Assembly (NCBI RefSeq): GCF_900107145.1
Contig: NZ_FNOW01000010.1
Location: forward strand, 19,554-83,553
Length of the DNA: 64,000 bases
DNA from: Allochromatium warmingii
GTDB lineage: Bacteria > Pseudomonadota > Gammaproteobacteria > Chromatiales > Chromatiaceae
Direction of reading: 5' to 3'
The translations under genes and the position numbers were made by a program. Positions 25,117 through 36,800 of the stretch are shown piece by piece. Each line of letters starts with the position of its first letter. Positions within the stretch are counted from its first letter, which is position 1. The notes below the pieces were generated by a model, which ran no database searches, was not told the DNA's origin, and saw only the letters and a list, made by a program, of their open reading frames with translations.

Positions 25117-26505
25117 TTAGCGGATCCGTTCGAGCGCAATATGCGTCATCGGAAGACCGACTAATCCGCTGGCGACGCTACTCGTGTGGGCATGGAATAA
25201 CAGGGCATCGTGCGCCCAATGATGATGAATATGCTCGGCTTGCGTGCCTTCAGCAACGCCGATGTCAATGGCATAGTCGCCGCAGGGCAGAATCGGCATA
25301 TCAAAGACGAAACGGGCTTCGGCGTGTTCACCAGCGGCCAGCCGGAGCGGATCGGCGGCGCGTGTCAGGTCGGTGTTATCACCAAACAGTAATTGTCCGA
25401 GACGATCTTTGACGAAAAAACCGACAATCAGGCGGCGGATATCGGTCAGCGCTGTAACTTCAATCACCAGTTGCACCGTGCTGCCGCCAATGACCCAACT
25501 CAGCGGCGCATCCTGCGCGTCGCGCAGTTCAACATGCACCGTCTTGGCTCCACCCGCGCCATAAGCGCGGGCGTCGGGTGAAAACGCAAACAGTTCGATG
25601 TCGTTACGATACGGGCTGTGATGGAGATAATCGAGCCGTTGATCGCGCTGCGGCAGGCGTGAACGCACGATTGGCATTGACGTCGGTGCCGGTGTGTTTT
25701 GGTCACTGACGCCGAGTTCACGGCGCTGTTGATCGGAGATATCAGCGAGATAACATTCACTTACCGTTTTGGCTGGCCCCTCTTGACGCACGCGCCCCTG
25801 TTCTAGCCAGATTGCCCGATTGCAGAGATTGAGAACGGCGCTGACATCATGGCTGACGAACAGCAGACTGCCGGTTTCGCGGAACTCGCGCAGAAAGCGC
25901 ATACATTTTTGGGCAAAAAATCCATCCCCAACGGCCAGCGCCTCGTCGATGATCAAAATATCCGCATCTACATGGGCGATGACGGCAAACGCCAAGCGCA
26001 CAAACATGCCGCTCGAATAGGTTTTAACCGGCTGGTCGATAAACGCGCCGATGTCGGCAAAGGCCGCGATGCGATCAAACCGTGCATCGACTTCAGCGGG
26101 CGTCAGGCCGAGCACACCACCATTGAGATAGACATTCTCGCGCCCGGTGAACTCAGGGTTAAAACCGGCTCCGAGTTCGAGCAGCGCCGCGATGCGGCCG
26201 CGTGTTTCAACCGTACCCATGGTTGGGGTCAGGGTGCCGCAGAGAATCTGCAACAGGGTCGATTTGCCCGAACCGTTGCGCCCGATCAGACCGAGGGTTT
26301 CACCACGTCGCAATTCAAGCGACACCTCACGCAGTGCCCAAAATTCGCGGTAGTAGCACGGTGGCGGGCGTCCTTGTAAACGTCGCAATCGCGCCATCAG
26401 CGGCTGTTTGAGCCGATCTTCGGGGCGGTCATAGACTTGATAACACTTACCGAGATCAGTGGCACGGATCATGCGATCAGCATGATGAGATGATTCAAAC
26501 GACAT
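25117..26505 (-). CDS. wzt: O-polysaccharide ABC exporter ATPase Wzt with C-terminal glycan-binding domain
   Basis: The 462-residue ATPase has Walker A IGRNGSGKSTLL, the Q-loop region, signature TYSSGMFVRLAFA, Walker B ILIIDEALAVGDGFF and the H-loop FVSHD. After residue 260 a beta-rich C-terminal domain follows (IELFAFSPDARAYGAGG, WVIGGSTVQLVIEV). This resembles the Wzt_C domain that recognises the cap of the glycan. The ATG at 26505 overlaps the permease gene by 11 bp; a longer frame start at 26568 lies inside wzm and is rejected. With Wzm it exports polysaccharide across the inner membrane. Confidence 0.93.
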   Translation of the reverse strand: MSFESSHHADRMIRATDLGKCYQVYDRPEDRLKQPLMARLRRLQGRPPPCYYREFWALREVSLELRRGETLGLIGRNGSGKSTLLQILCGTLTPTMGTVETRGRIAALLELGAGFNPEFTGRENVYLNGGVLGLTPAEVDARFDRIAAFADIGAFIDQPVKTYSSGMFVRLAFAVIAHVDADILIIDEALAVGDGFFAQKCMRFLREFRETGSLLFVSHDVSAVLNLCNRAIWLEQGRVRQEGPAKTVSECYLADISDQQRRELGVSDQNTPAPTSMPIVRSRLPQRDQRLDYLHHSPYRNDIELFAFSPDARAYGAGGAKTVHVELRDAQDAPLSWVIGGSTVQLVIEVTALTDIRRLIVGFFVKDRLGQLLFGDNTDLTRAADPLRLAAGEHAEARFVFDMPILPCGDYAIDIGVAEGTQAEHIHHHWAHDALLFHAHTSSVASGLVGLPMTHIALERIR

Positions 26506-27325
26506 CAGCAAATCCTCGGCGCGTGCGCTGGAACCACCAAAATCCACCCCAAGCGATAAGCAACCCAATCACGAGATAGAGCGCCAGCCCACCCCAGTGG
26601 GGCCAGTGCCCGAACAGCAGCACCTGTCGCCCTTGTTCGATCACGAAAGTGAGCGGATTGAGATAGAGCAGGGTACGTGCTGGTTCGGGCAGTGCCGAGA
26701 GCGGATAAAAGGTCGGCGAGAGAAAGAGCATCACGGTTGTCAGCAGGCCGATTGCCTGACCAATATCGCGTAAATAGACACCCACCGCCGCAAGAAACCA
26801 CGCGCAGCCGATGATCACGAATACCAATGGCGCGACTACCAGCGGCAACGCCAACGCGGTCAGTGACAGACTGTGCGTGAGCAGCAGTTGTCCGGCAAGC
26901 AGCACAGCAAGACTGATGCAAAAATGAAACAGCGCCGAGCCGAGCGCCACCCAGGGCAAGATTTCCAGCGGAAAGACAACGCGCTTGACATAGCTGACAT
27001 TTTCCAGAATCAGGCGCGGAGCGCGATTGACGACATCGGCAAACAGTCCATGCACAATCAATCCAGCAAACAGCACCAGACTAAAGGCCGCATGACTGTC
27101 AGCAGCCGGGCCGTCCCAGCGTGCTTTGAACACCACAGAAAAGACAAAGCTGTAGACCAGCAGCAACAGCAGCGGGTGCAGTAGCGACCACGCCAGTCCG
27201 AGCAGTGAACCGCGATAACGGCCACTCACATCGCGTCGCGTCAGTTGCACAATCAGCGAGCGATGCTGCCAGAGGCTGGCAAGCAGGGTGCGGAGCGTTG
27301 TTGAATGGTAGTGATGGGGATTCAT
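26495..27325 (-). CDS. wzm: O-polysaccharide ABC exporter permease Wzm
   Basis: The 276-residue ABC-2 type permease has about six hydrophobic segments, among them LLLLLVYSFVFSVVF, HFCISLAVLLAGQLLL and VVAPLVFVIIGCAWFLAAVG. The N-terminal motif RRDVSGRYRGSLLGLAWSLL and the region VVFPLEILPW are typical of Wzm/KpsM/TagG. It starts the three-gene unit wzm-wzt-glycosyltransferase, reading away from the large surface-protein genes. Confidence 0.92.
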   Translation of the reverse strand: MNPHHYHSTTLRTLLASLWQHRSLIVQLTRRDVSGRYRGSLLGLAWSLLHPLLLLLVYSFVFSVVFKARWDGPAADSHAAFSLVLFAGLIVHGLFADVVNRAPRLILENVSYVKRVVFPLEILPWVALGSALFHFCISLAVLLAGQLLLTHSLSLTALALPLVVAPLVFVIIGCAWFLAAVGVYLRDIGQAIGLLTTVMLFLSPTFYPLSALPEPARTLLYLNPLTFVIEQGRQVLLFGHWPHWGGLALYLVIGLLIAWGGFWWFQRTRRGFADVV

Positions 27326-27847
27326 GCGGTTTGAGTTTAGGGCAGTCGAGAGTCGAGTCGAGGCGGATTCGGAACCGCATGGCAGTGACTTGGTATAATC
27401 AAGCAGCTGAGACCTGACAGTCTAACTGTAAGGTGCCAGCAGCGGCAATCAGACGCATCGGTGTGCGTCTGTTTCAGAAATGCAACAAGCTCATTTTTGG
27501 TGCAAGCACGCAACAAATCGACCTTGATTCAGCACAACCAACTGGTTAATCTATCGACATTTAGCACGTAGAACGCATCCCTATGCAGATGCTGTTGCGC
27601 GACATCTGCAACACGGCGTTGATCGGTAAATCTGACTTTGGTTTAGTCGGTTGTGAAGTACTTGACTTGACTTTAAGTTGTTTGCGCTTGTGCGCAACCT
27701 CAGTTATTGGTAGCGTGCTTTGCTAAACGACTCTATCAGATAGGCCTGATAGATGGCTTTGATCTGTTTTATGCAAGACACCAACTGTGCTACCTGAGTC
27801 TTGAGCTTCTCCTCACCCACCCCCCTTGTCCTTGTAAGGATTGAAAC
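27326..27847 (+). promoter_or_regulatory. 522-bp divergent control region between wzm and the surface-protein genes
   Basis: No gene is supported here. The region separates the minus-strand wzm operon from the plus-strand surface proteins, so it should hold both promoters, though I cannot assign boxes with confidence. A perfect hairpin lies at 27450-27471 (CAGACGCA/TGCGTCTG). The 3' part is a C-rich leader (CTCCTCACCCACCCCCC) ending in AAGGA, nine bases before the ATG at 27848. A similar CCTCACCCCC leader precedes the giant gene at 30801. Confidence 0.5.
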
Positions 27848-29728
27848 ATGGCTACTTCTTTGGCTTTTGACCTGTTTTATTACCTTGACCAGCGCAGCGA
27901 TGTACTGTTCTACATGGCTGAGAACAAGTTGGAGCCAGATTTCGCGCTCTGGCACTTTAACAACTATGGCTGGCGCGAGGGAACCAATCCGAACGCTTCG
28001 TTCGATGTTAAGACTTATCTTGACACGTATCCTGATATTAAAGATGCAGACGTTAACCCCTTCCAGCATTTTTGGGACTATGGTGCTGCTGAAGGACGTA
28101 ACCCAAACGCTGAGTTCCTCGAACAAAATATCGGAGCTAATTTCGATGCTGAGACTTATCTAGCAGCAAATCCTGATGTGAAAGCAGCTGTTAATGCCGG
28201 TACGATGCTGACTGCTTATCAGCATTATGTGTTATATGGTCAGTTTGAGGGGCGTGAAGGGCGTGTATTCGATGCTGAAAGCTATCTGGATGAGAATCCT
28301 GATGTTGCAGCGGCAGTCAATGCAGGCACGATGACGGCATATCAGCATTATGTGCTGTATGGTCAAGCAGAGGGACGTGAAGGTCAGTTCAATGTTATCG
28401 GTGAAGAAATCGGCAACGCGCCTGTCGTGACTGACGCTGAGTTTGATTTGGCACTCGGTGACCAAACTGTTGGTCAGGTGGTCGTCACGGATGCAGACGG
28501 CAACGACACGATCACGGCGCTGGACATTGTGGCTGGCAATACTGACCGTGACAACGACGGGACTTTACCGTTTGCAATTGCCACCAATGGCGACTTAACG
28601 GTTACTGACCCAGACGATGTTGTGGCAGGTAGCACGGTTGAGCTGACAGTTCGGGCGACTGATAATACGGATCTAAAGGGTGAAGGCACCGTCACGGTGA
28701 ATGTTGCCGCCACTCCTGCGGCCAATGTTGTTGACTTCGATGCGACCCCTAATGCAACGGCAACGAGCGGTGTTGATATTTTTGTCTACGACTATACCAG
28801 TGTCAGTGGGCGTGCTGTCGGTTTAGATGGTTTGGTGAGTGTTGCCGGTTTCGATGCCGAGCAGGACATCATCCGCTTGGTCGATGAAGCCGGTACCATC
28901 ACTGATTTGGCTGGGATACAGGCATTAGGTGGTTTGGTGGTTACATCAGATCCCTTTGAAAAGCAAACAACGCTTGACTTTGATCCGAACGCAGGTAGCG
29001 CACAGGTCATTACCCTAACTGGCATCGAACACACGCTAGAGGATTTAAACTTTCAGTTTGCTGGCAGTAGCAGTAACAGCCAGCCCATCGTCGCTGATGC
29101 GGAATTTGATCTGAATCTTGGTAGTCAAGCTGTTGGTCGAGTTGTGGTCTCAGACGCAGATGGCAACAACACTATCACGTCACTGCAAATTATCGCGGGC
29201 AATACGGACAGCGACAGCGACGGTAATTTACCATTTGCGATTGCAGTGGATGGCAGTTTAACGGTCAACGATCAAGGCGATCTGAGTGCAGGCAGCACAG
29301 TTGAGTTGACCGTTCAGGCAACTGATAATACGGGTTTGAAGGGTGAGGGCGCTGTGACAGTCAATGTCACTGGTGCAGCGGCTGCAAACATCGTTGACTT
29401 TGATACAACGCCTAACGCAACGGCAACGAGTGGTGTTGATATTTTCGTCTATGATTATACGAGCGCCAGTGGGCGTGCTGTCGGTCAAGACGGAAGTGTG
29501 ACTGTGACCGGATTCGACGCGACACAGGATAGCATTCGCTTAGTAGACGCGGCTGGCACGATCACGGACTTGACCGGGCTACAAGCATTAGGTGGTTTTG
29601 TGGTCGCACCAGATCCATTTGGCAATCAAACCACACTGGATTTCGATCCGAACGCAGGTGCGGCACAAGTCATTACCCTAGTTGGCGTCCAACACGCGGT
29701 AGCAGATTTGAGCCTTGCGTTCGCCTAA
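27848..29728 (+). CDS. Secreted repeat protein with NPDV-type repeats and two cadherin-like/RTX-like module pairs
   Basis: The 626-residue acidic protein has no Sec signal. Residues 1-180 hold four repeats of the type FDAETYLAANPDVKAAV...YQHYVLYGQFEGREG, found in many large RTX-type surface proteins. Two copies of a ~220-residue unit follow. Each is a cadherin-like domain (ADGNDTITALDIVAGNTDRD, GSTVELTVRATDNT) plus a ~110-residue D domain (ATATSGVDIFVYDY, DFDPNAG.AQVITL). The second D domain forms the C-terminus. This architecture and composition (Asp, Gly, Ala, Val, Thr; scarcely any Cys) fit a type I-secreted, calcium-dependent surface protein. The first of three related genes. Confidence 0.75.
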   Translation: MATSLAFDLFYYLDQRSDVLFYMAENKLEPDFALWHFNNYGWREGTNPNASFDVKTYLDTYPDIKDADVNPFQHFWDYGAAEGRNPNAEFLEQNIGANFDAETYLAANPDVKAAVNAGTMLTAYQHYVLYGQFEGREGRVFDAESYLDENPDVAAAVNAGTMTAYQHYVLYGQAEGREGQFNVIGEEIGNAPVVTDAEFDLALGDQTVGQVVVTDADGNDTITALDIVAGNTDRDNDGTLPFAIATNGDLTVTDPDDVVAGSTVELTVRATDNTDLKGEGTVTVNVAATPAANVVDFDATPNATATSGVDIFVYDYTSVSGRAVGLDGLVSVAGFDAEQDIIRLVDEAGTITDLAGIQALGGLVVTSDPFEKQTTLDFDPNAGSAQVITLTGIEHTLEDLNFQFAGSSSNSQPIVADAEFDLNLGSQAVGRVVVSDADGNNTITSLQIIAGNTDSDSDGNLPFAIAVDGSLTVNDQGDLSAGSTVELTVQATDNTGLKGEGAVTVNVTGAAAANIVDFDTTPNATATSGVDIFVYDYTSASGRAVGQDGSVTVTGFDATQDSIRLVDAAGTITDLTGLQALGGFVVAPDPFGNQTTLDFDPNAGAAQVITLVGVQHAVADLSLAFA

Positions 29729-29739
29729 GTTGTGCCAAA

Positions 29740-29766
29740 ATGGCCGGAGTGAAATGCTCCGGCCAT
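29740..29766 (+). other. Perfect 10-bp-stem hairpin after the 626-residue protein gene
   Basis: ATGGCCGGAG (29740-29749) pairs with CTCCGGCCAT (29757-29766). It sits 11 bp after the stop codon and lacks a T tract, so it may stabilise the 3' end or attenuate readthrough into the next gene. Confidence 0.55.
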
Positions 29767-29851
29767 AATGAGTTTGAAAAATTTAGGTTCTGTACAGATT
29801 AGGATGCTGCCTACTCAGTACAGCCTATGTGAATTTAACGAGGACTAATGT

Positions 29852-30652
29852 ATGGCCATTGCAGCCTATGGTTCGGGCAACGATAACATCGTCGCAAGCT
29901 CCAGTTATGACACCTATACTGGAGGTGGTGGTGACGATTTTTATTATATCGGCGAGGGATTAGCGCCCGGAAATTATACTTTTCGTGATGGCGAGGGAAC
30001 CAATACCATTGTATTAGCTGATGGCGTATCAATCGAAAGCTCTATCTTCGTTCAAGGTGGTGCGCGTATTACGCTATCGGACGGTAATACATTTAATATT
30101 ACTGGCGATATTAGCCATTGGCAGTTTGCCTTTGGTGGTAACATTCTGGCAGCCGATCCGAAAGCTGGTGCTTCAGTGCTGAATTTCACTGATGCCGCTG
30201 AGGAACTCGGAGTTACATTACCGCTCGGAAACGATCTGAATGCTCCAGCCGCGCACGGCGGTTCTGGTACAGTTAGCGCCAATGGTTTCACTGGAGAAAC
30301 GACTGAAAACATTGTTGATTTGACGCTAGTTCCAGAAGCTGTCGCAACGAATGGTGCCGATATTTTCGTTTATGAATACAGCTCTGCCACTGATCGTGCG
30401 ATTGGCGAAGATGGCGAAGTCAGTATTGTTGGTTTTGATGCAGCACATGACAGCATTCGCCTAGTCGATACAGCGGGCAAGATCACTGATATCGAAGGAT
30501 TAGCGACATTAGGTGGTTTTGTCGTGGCACCTGATCCATTTAATAATGCAACCCTGCTTGATTTCGATCCTAAGGCTAATGAAGCGCAAGTTATCGAGCT
30601 ATTAGGTGTGCAATTGACGCAGAGCGAGATCACATTCGACTGTGTTGTTTGA
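29852..30652 (+). CDS. Mosaic surface protein combining the N-domain of the giant protein and the D-domain of the 626-residue protein
   Basis: This 266-residue protein is made of two parts. Residues 1-124 (GNDNIVASSSYDTYTGGGG, GNYTFRDGEGTNTI, HWQFAFGGN) are homologous to residues 1-124 of the 4262-residue protein encoded next. Residues about 150-266 (ATNGADIFVYEYSS, GFVVAPDPFNN, DFDPKANEAQVIEL) are the D domain that ends the 626-residue protein. It has no signal peptide. The likely role is a small surface component or accessory protein that shares anchoring and secretion modules with its neighbours. RBS GAGG lies nine bases before the ATG. Confidence 0.75.
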   Translation: MAIAAYGSGNDNIVASSSYDTYTGGGGDDFYYIGEGLAPGNYTFRDGEGTNTIVLADGVSIESSIFVQGGARITLSDGNTFNITGDISHWQFAFGGNILAADPKAGASVLNFTDAAEELGVTLPLGNDLNAPAAHGGSGTVSANGFTGETTENIVDLTLVPEAVATNGADIFVYEYSSATDRAIGEDGEVSIVGFDAAHDSIRLVDTAGKITDIEGLATLGGFVVAPDPFNNATLLDFDPKANEAQVIELLGVQLTQSEITFDCVV

Positions 30653-30677
30653 ACGCATAACATTTAGTCAACGATGC

Positions 30678-30714
30678 CAGAAACGACAAGCGTTTTTGGT
30701 ATCGTTTCTGTTTT
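30678..30714 (+). terminator. Rho-independent terminator before the giant gene
   Basis: CAGAAACGA (30678-30686) pairs with TCGTTTCTG (30702-30710), followed by TTTT. It separates the mosaic gene from the giant gene, which then needs its own promoter in the following 85 bp. Confidence 0.6.
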
Positions 30715-30800
30715 ACTTGCGCCATATATAGCGTAAGCGGTTATTCCACAATTCTTCACTTTTCCTCACCCCCTACAATCTCCCTGAAGAGGATCCTGAC

Positions 30801-33800
30801 ATGACTACTGCAGCATTTGGTATTGGCAACGACGTTATCACTGCAACCTCTAGCTATGACACCTACACCGGTGGCGGCGGCAGTGATCGCTATTTGATCA
30901 GCAATGATCTGGAAGTCGGTTCCTATACGTTCCGCGATTCTGAAGGTGAGAATTCCATTTTCTTTGAAGCTGGTACAGTCATTGACTCGACGATTTTTAC
31001 TGCTACTGGTGCCAAGCTGCGTCTGAGCAATGGGACTGAGATCACGGTGATCGGCGATGTGTCGAAGTGGTCTTTTGTCTTTGGCGGTAATTTCACTAAC
31101 GGCAGCACCGATCAAGCGACGGTGATGAGCTATGCGGAGATGGCCGCCGCGTTTGGGGTTCAAGATGTAGCGACTGTCACGAATCCTGACAGTGCGGATG
31201 CGCAGGGAATCGGTGGCACGACAACGAATTTGGGCATTCAGCCGAATGATGCCAGTTCGATTTTCACGCTCACTGAATTGCGTCAGGAGCTGCCGGATAG
31301 CATTCCCACTCAGGTGATGAACTACTGGGGTGATCCTGAAACCGGCGAAGGTGTTCCGGTTGCGTTGCTGTGGGGAGCGATCAACGATTATTTGTCCGAT
31401 GCTGATGATATAAAAGATAACCTTTTTGACATTAATGACAGTTTGTCAGAAATTCGACTGATTACGCTTGCTGGCTTTGGGCCGAATGATACAACTAATC
31501 GAGATGATAATGTTGCTAAAGACGGCGATTACACAGGCGACTATCAGATCAATGTAACGTTGTCTGATGGCACAATTAATCAGGCTATCGTCACGCTGAC
31601 TCAAGCGCAGTTTGAGTACTTGAACGGCCTGTTGTTTGATGCGGATGGCAATAGCCGTATCTTTGAGAAAGAAGTCGTTTATCAAGTTCAGGCGCGGGAT
31701 AGCGACGGCAATTTAATGTTCGATGTTAACGGGGATGAAATCCTCGTTGATGCGGTAGTCGAAGGTGGCTACATCGAATATCCCGTCATTCTCACAACAT
31801 CTCAGAACAACGGCGGTACCGAAGAGCCTGGCTATACTGGCAGCACGAATGACACCATTGTTGCCGCACGTTTGGAATTGCTGCACGGTGCCTACATTGA
31901 CGGCGGCGCAGGTATCAATACGCTGGAAATTGATGCTAAGGGTTATTTTGCACAGCCTAAGGCGTTGCTGAATATTCAGCATATTACGGTGCAAAATCTG
32001 CCGAATGTTTATACGTATACGAACAAGGAAGGTGAAAACGCAGACATTGGTGATAACGAAAACATCAATGGCTATCCTGATGTTGCGGAAACTAATCCTG
32101 GTTCGCCCAATTCGATTCTCGATCTGTCGCGTGCTGTCGATATTGAGACGCTGACGGTTACTGAAGGCAATTTCGAAGGTTTAACAGCTCAGGCAGCGTC
32201 TGGCACACTGACGATTGCTGGTATCCGTAATGGTGTTACTACCACTCTGGATGGTGGTTTTCAGCACGACGTTACGTTGCATTACAGCAGCGTCAGTGAT
32301 GCAGCGGGCACCAATCTGGTGTTCCATAACCTGAGCATGGGCGATGCGCTGAATGACCAGACCGACCCGGTTCTGAGCGTCGCGCATAACGCTGAAACCC
32401 TGAATATTCACTCCAGTGGTGCAGGCAACTTTCTGCACATGGGAAATCTGGGTGGTCAGTTAAGCACCCTGAATATCACAGGCGAAGCGCATCTGTTCAT
32501 CAAGGGGGATCTGAACGCCTCATTCCACAATGATAATCCCGTTGTTATTGATGCGTCTGAGAACAGCGGCGGCGTTAATCTGAATCTGACTGATTCGCAG
32601 AACGTCACTTTTGTTGGTTCGCAAGCTAACGACCGATTCAGCGTCACCACCAGCGAATCAGATACAAACCCCTTCAATGACGAAACCGTCCTTATTGAAG
32701 GCGGCGCGGGCAATAATTATTACGAAGTTATTGGGGCTGACAAGGTTACTATCACAAATGGTGATGGCAACAATAACTACGAAATTCTGCGCGATGGCGG
32801 TACTTCGACCGATCTGCTGACCATCACCACTGGTAATGGTGATAATCACTTTGAGATTGATCAGGTTGCTACGGCAGTTCTGACGGCAGGCAATGGTGAC
32901 AATCGCTTCGATATCACCTCCAACAATTCCTACGATTATCTGGTTGATGATAGCGTAGAGTTCAAGAGTGATATCACGATCACGGTAGGTGATGGTGAAA
33001 ACAGCTTCGATATCGCTGCTGACGCTAACATTGGTACTGTTCATGTCACGGCAGGCAATGGTGGCAATGCGATCAATATCGAAGCCGCTACGATCAATGT
33101 GACGACCGGCACCGGCGCGGATGATATTCGCGTTGAAGGACGTGACATCACGATCAATGCAGGCGGCAGCGGTAACAACATTACGCTGGTTGGAACGGAT
33201 GACGATTATACGAATGACATTTCGGAAGACAGCGGCGCACTGATTAAGATCAATGCTGGTACTGATTCAGTTATCAATCTGGGCAGTGGTACTGATCCGC
33301 AGCAGGCGGCTAATGATGATTTCCCAGGCGTGGGTGCGGTCATCGCTAAGGAAGGTTCCAGCATCACCGGCGAGAACCTCACGCTGGTTGTCGATACCAT
33401 CGCTGATCTGCGTGCAGCGACTCTGGAAGGCATCACGGCTATCGTTTTAGATGACGATGCTGTTGCTTATGAAAAGAGTGATTCAGCTAACGCAGAAAAT
33501 GGTGATCGTGCGCTTCTGACTCTCACTGACCAACAGCTTGGCAACCTGCTGGCTGATGGTGTCACGGTCAGTGTCGAAGGCAGTATCTTCCACACCAGCG
33601 CCCATATTAAGGTCATCGTCACTCAGGATCTGGATCTCACGTCGGCTGATTGGGCGGCGCTGCTGGCCGATCTGCCCGCAAGTGTTGATCTGATGTTCGA
33701 GATCAACGATACCGCCCAGCTCACCATCAGTGCGCAACAACTGCACACGAAGGTTGCACCGAACGGGATTAGCATCACCAATGATGGCAACACTGACCAG

Positions 33801-36800
33801 CTTGCTGGCAAGGTGCTGATTACCGATGCGGGCTTGGACTTCGATCCGTTCAATACTAACGATCAAGTCCGTACCACCATCGATAGCCGTGAATATATCG
33901 GCGGTTCGCTGGCGACGGGTGAGTTCGGCTTTACCCAAGCCAATGCTGATTTGACTGACGGCATCCAGCGCGATGAATGGGGCTATAACGTCCTCGTTGA
34001 TCGCACGATGAACGGCTACAACCGTCCAGCCGATGCACCGTCCTACAGCCGCTTGGTCATCAATACTGACGATCAAGATGGTGTTTTAACGCCCTTCAGC
34101 ACGATTGAAACCTTCCTGCGAATCGTGGGTGAAGCCGATATGGCCTTCACGCCGGTCGAAGGTGGTATCGATGATTGGGGTCGTCCGGTCGAGGGTGGAT
34201 CTGCTATCGCCCTGGGTATCGACAACGGCGAGCCGACCAACACCTACATGGTGGATTTCTCCGACGCAACTGGTGCTATCACTAACCTGACGCTGGCCAA
34301 CTTCGAAAAGGCCGACGCCATCTACGGCAATGGCACCACCGAAGCCAAAGCGCGTGTGAATGTCGAGTTAGGCGGCGATGTAGCTACGGACGAACAAGGT
34401 TTGGTCTCCAAAGGCGTGCAGACCTATGTAGTCACTCAAATCAACGATACCCGTGATGATGACGGTGATGCAGATACTACTACTGCCACCTTCTACACCT
34501 GCGCCACGACGCAAGACCTCGAAACTCTGGGCTTGCAGGGCAACTACGATAAGACCATTACCTTTGCTAACACCGAACAGGGTGTCAACTTCCTGATGGA
34601 AGTGGAGTACAGCAAGGCTTATGGCTATGCGGTCGGTAGCTTGGTCGGTAAGTTTGCCCGTGACGGTGCGGATGCGGTTGTCAACATTGTTGCTGATGAA
34701 AATGCTCCAGCCTCCGCAGAGCAAAAAGTTGCCGGTATTGAACTGACCAATGCCACCAGCGCCACCATCAATGTGACCGGTGGTGACATTACTATCGAAG
34801 CTCTAAGCGGTTCGGTAGCAGACTATGTCTTCGTCGCAGAAGCCAGTAGCATTACGCTGGATTCTGACTTTGAACTTGCGCTGCCTGGTTTAAGCAGCAT
34901 CGACGCTTCTGCCGTTGCCGCTGATTTCACCGCAACCTTGACTGGCGCAGCGGACGGTGCTGGCTTCGACTTCACCGCCAGTGCTGGCATCACCACGCTA
35001 ACTCTGGACACTGTGACCGCTGGTCATCACTCCAGCTTCACAGCGGTAGATACTGCAACCTTCAAGCTGATCGTTGCGGAAGGCACGACCGATCTGTCTG
35101 CTGCCACTTTGACGGGCGTGGATAGCGTGGCCCTGAAGGATAAGGCCGTTGTCGCCCTGTCTCAGGCGCAAGTGAATGCGATTGGTCAGGTCAATATCAC
35201 TCTGGCTCATCCGGGCGTTGATGGTGCCGTCCATGTCACCGATCTTGGCGCTCAAGCCTTCGATTCCACTGCGTTTGGCGATGGTGTGGCGGTGGAAATC
35301 ACTATGGCAGAGGAGGGAACCTCGGTTCTCGATTCTACGACCGACCTTTCTAATGTCCGCGCCTTCGACATGAACGGTGCAAACGTCACTATGACCGCTG
35401 CCCAACTAATTCAGTTGGCTACCAGCTTGGCGGCCACTGGTGATATGAATGCTTTTATCAGCGACCTTGACGGCGCGGTTCTGAACATCACCGACGTTAC
35501 TCAGGCCCATGCAGATTGGAGCATTGAGTTCAATGGTCAGGTGTTTAACTTCAGTGATCTATTAGTTTACTTCTCGACGTACGACGGCTTAGCGGGCACC
35601 CTGACCTTAGCCGAGAGTGTCAATCTGTCTGCTGGTGCAACCTTTGGTGCCCTGAACTTCGATGTAGTCATGGGCGATAACCTGACCTTAGGCATCGCCA
35701 CGCAGGTGCAAGCCGACGGTCTGGTTGTCAATGGCGGTGTTGGTTCCACCATTGATCTGCTGTTCAGCGGTCTGGATAACACAGACGCGGATCATATCGA
35801 CGCCTCTGGCTACAGTGTTGCCACGTTGCGCTTCCTTGCCAGCTTGCTGACCCCTGAAGAAAGCAACATCGACAGCATCTTCCGCCAACTGCCGGAAACT
35901 GTGGTTAAGTCTATCTACAACAACGGTGTTGATTTGGTAGACCAGACTGTCACCGTAGAAGCTGGCACCTTCACTCAGGGCTTCATCCTAGATCACCTGA
36001 CCCAGGCCAACATTGAGCTGGAAGATGTCACCATCAATCTTAATGGTGGCACCAACGTTAATGGCAATATTTCCCTGATGGTTACGGATAAAGAGGATGG
36101 CTCCATCCAGACCTACCTCAAGACGCTGACCATCAACTCCACTGGTACTGAGCCGAATCCGCAGAATGGTAATACAGCCAACATCATCACCGGTAATCTA
36201 ACCAGCCAGGGCATTGATGGGGTAACGAATGACAACGCCCTGCTGGATATCACCATCAACGCCGGGCAAGCACTGCAATTGGGCGGCATTGTTTTTGAAT
36301 CGGTCGTCAACACCAATGAGGTGGCTCAACTCACCGTCACCGGCACTGCCAACGTGCGCATCGGTGAGCTGGACACCCAAGACGACGATGTTGATGGTCT
36401 GAACGTCGTCAACACCGGCACCGGCACGCTGACGGTCGGGATCGACGCGGGCAAGATCGATGCGGCTGATGACCTGAGCTTCACCGGCACTGGCCCCATC
36501 GTGCTCAGCATCGCGAGTAACGTTGATCTGAGCGATGACATCCTCACGGCTGTCACGCGCATCAATCTGGAAGCTGGTGCAGAACTGACCCTGACGATGG
36601 CTCAGGCCGACGCCATTGGTGCGGCTGACTTCACCATTGCGGCTGGCAATAACGCTACCCTGAACCTGAAGGGCTTGAACGACGAACCCTTCGCCGTGGC
36701 CAACTACGCGGATGGCATCGTCATTGGATCGCTGACCATCGCCAACCTGCCCGTGGTGACGCTGCACGAGGATACCAATCTGACTGGCATTAACAGTCTG

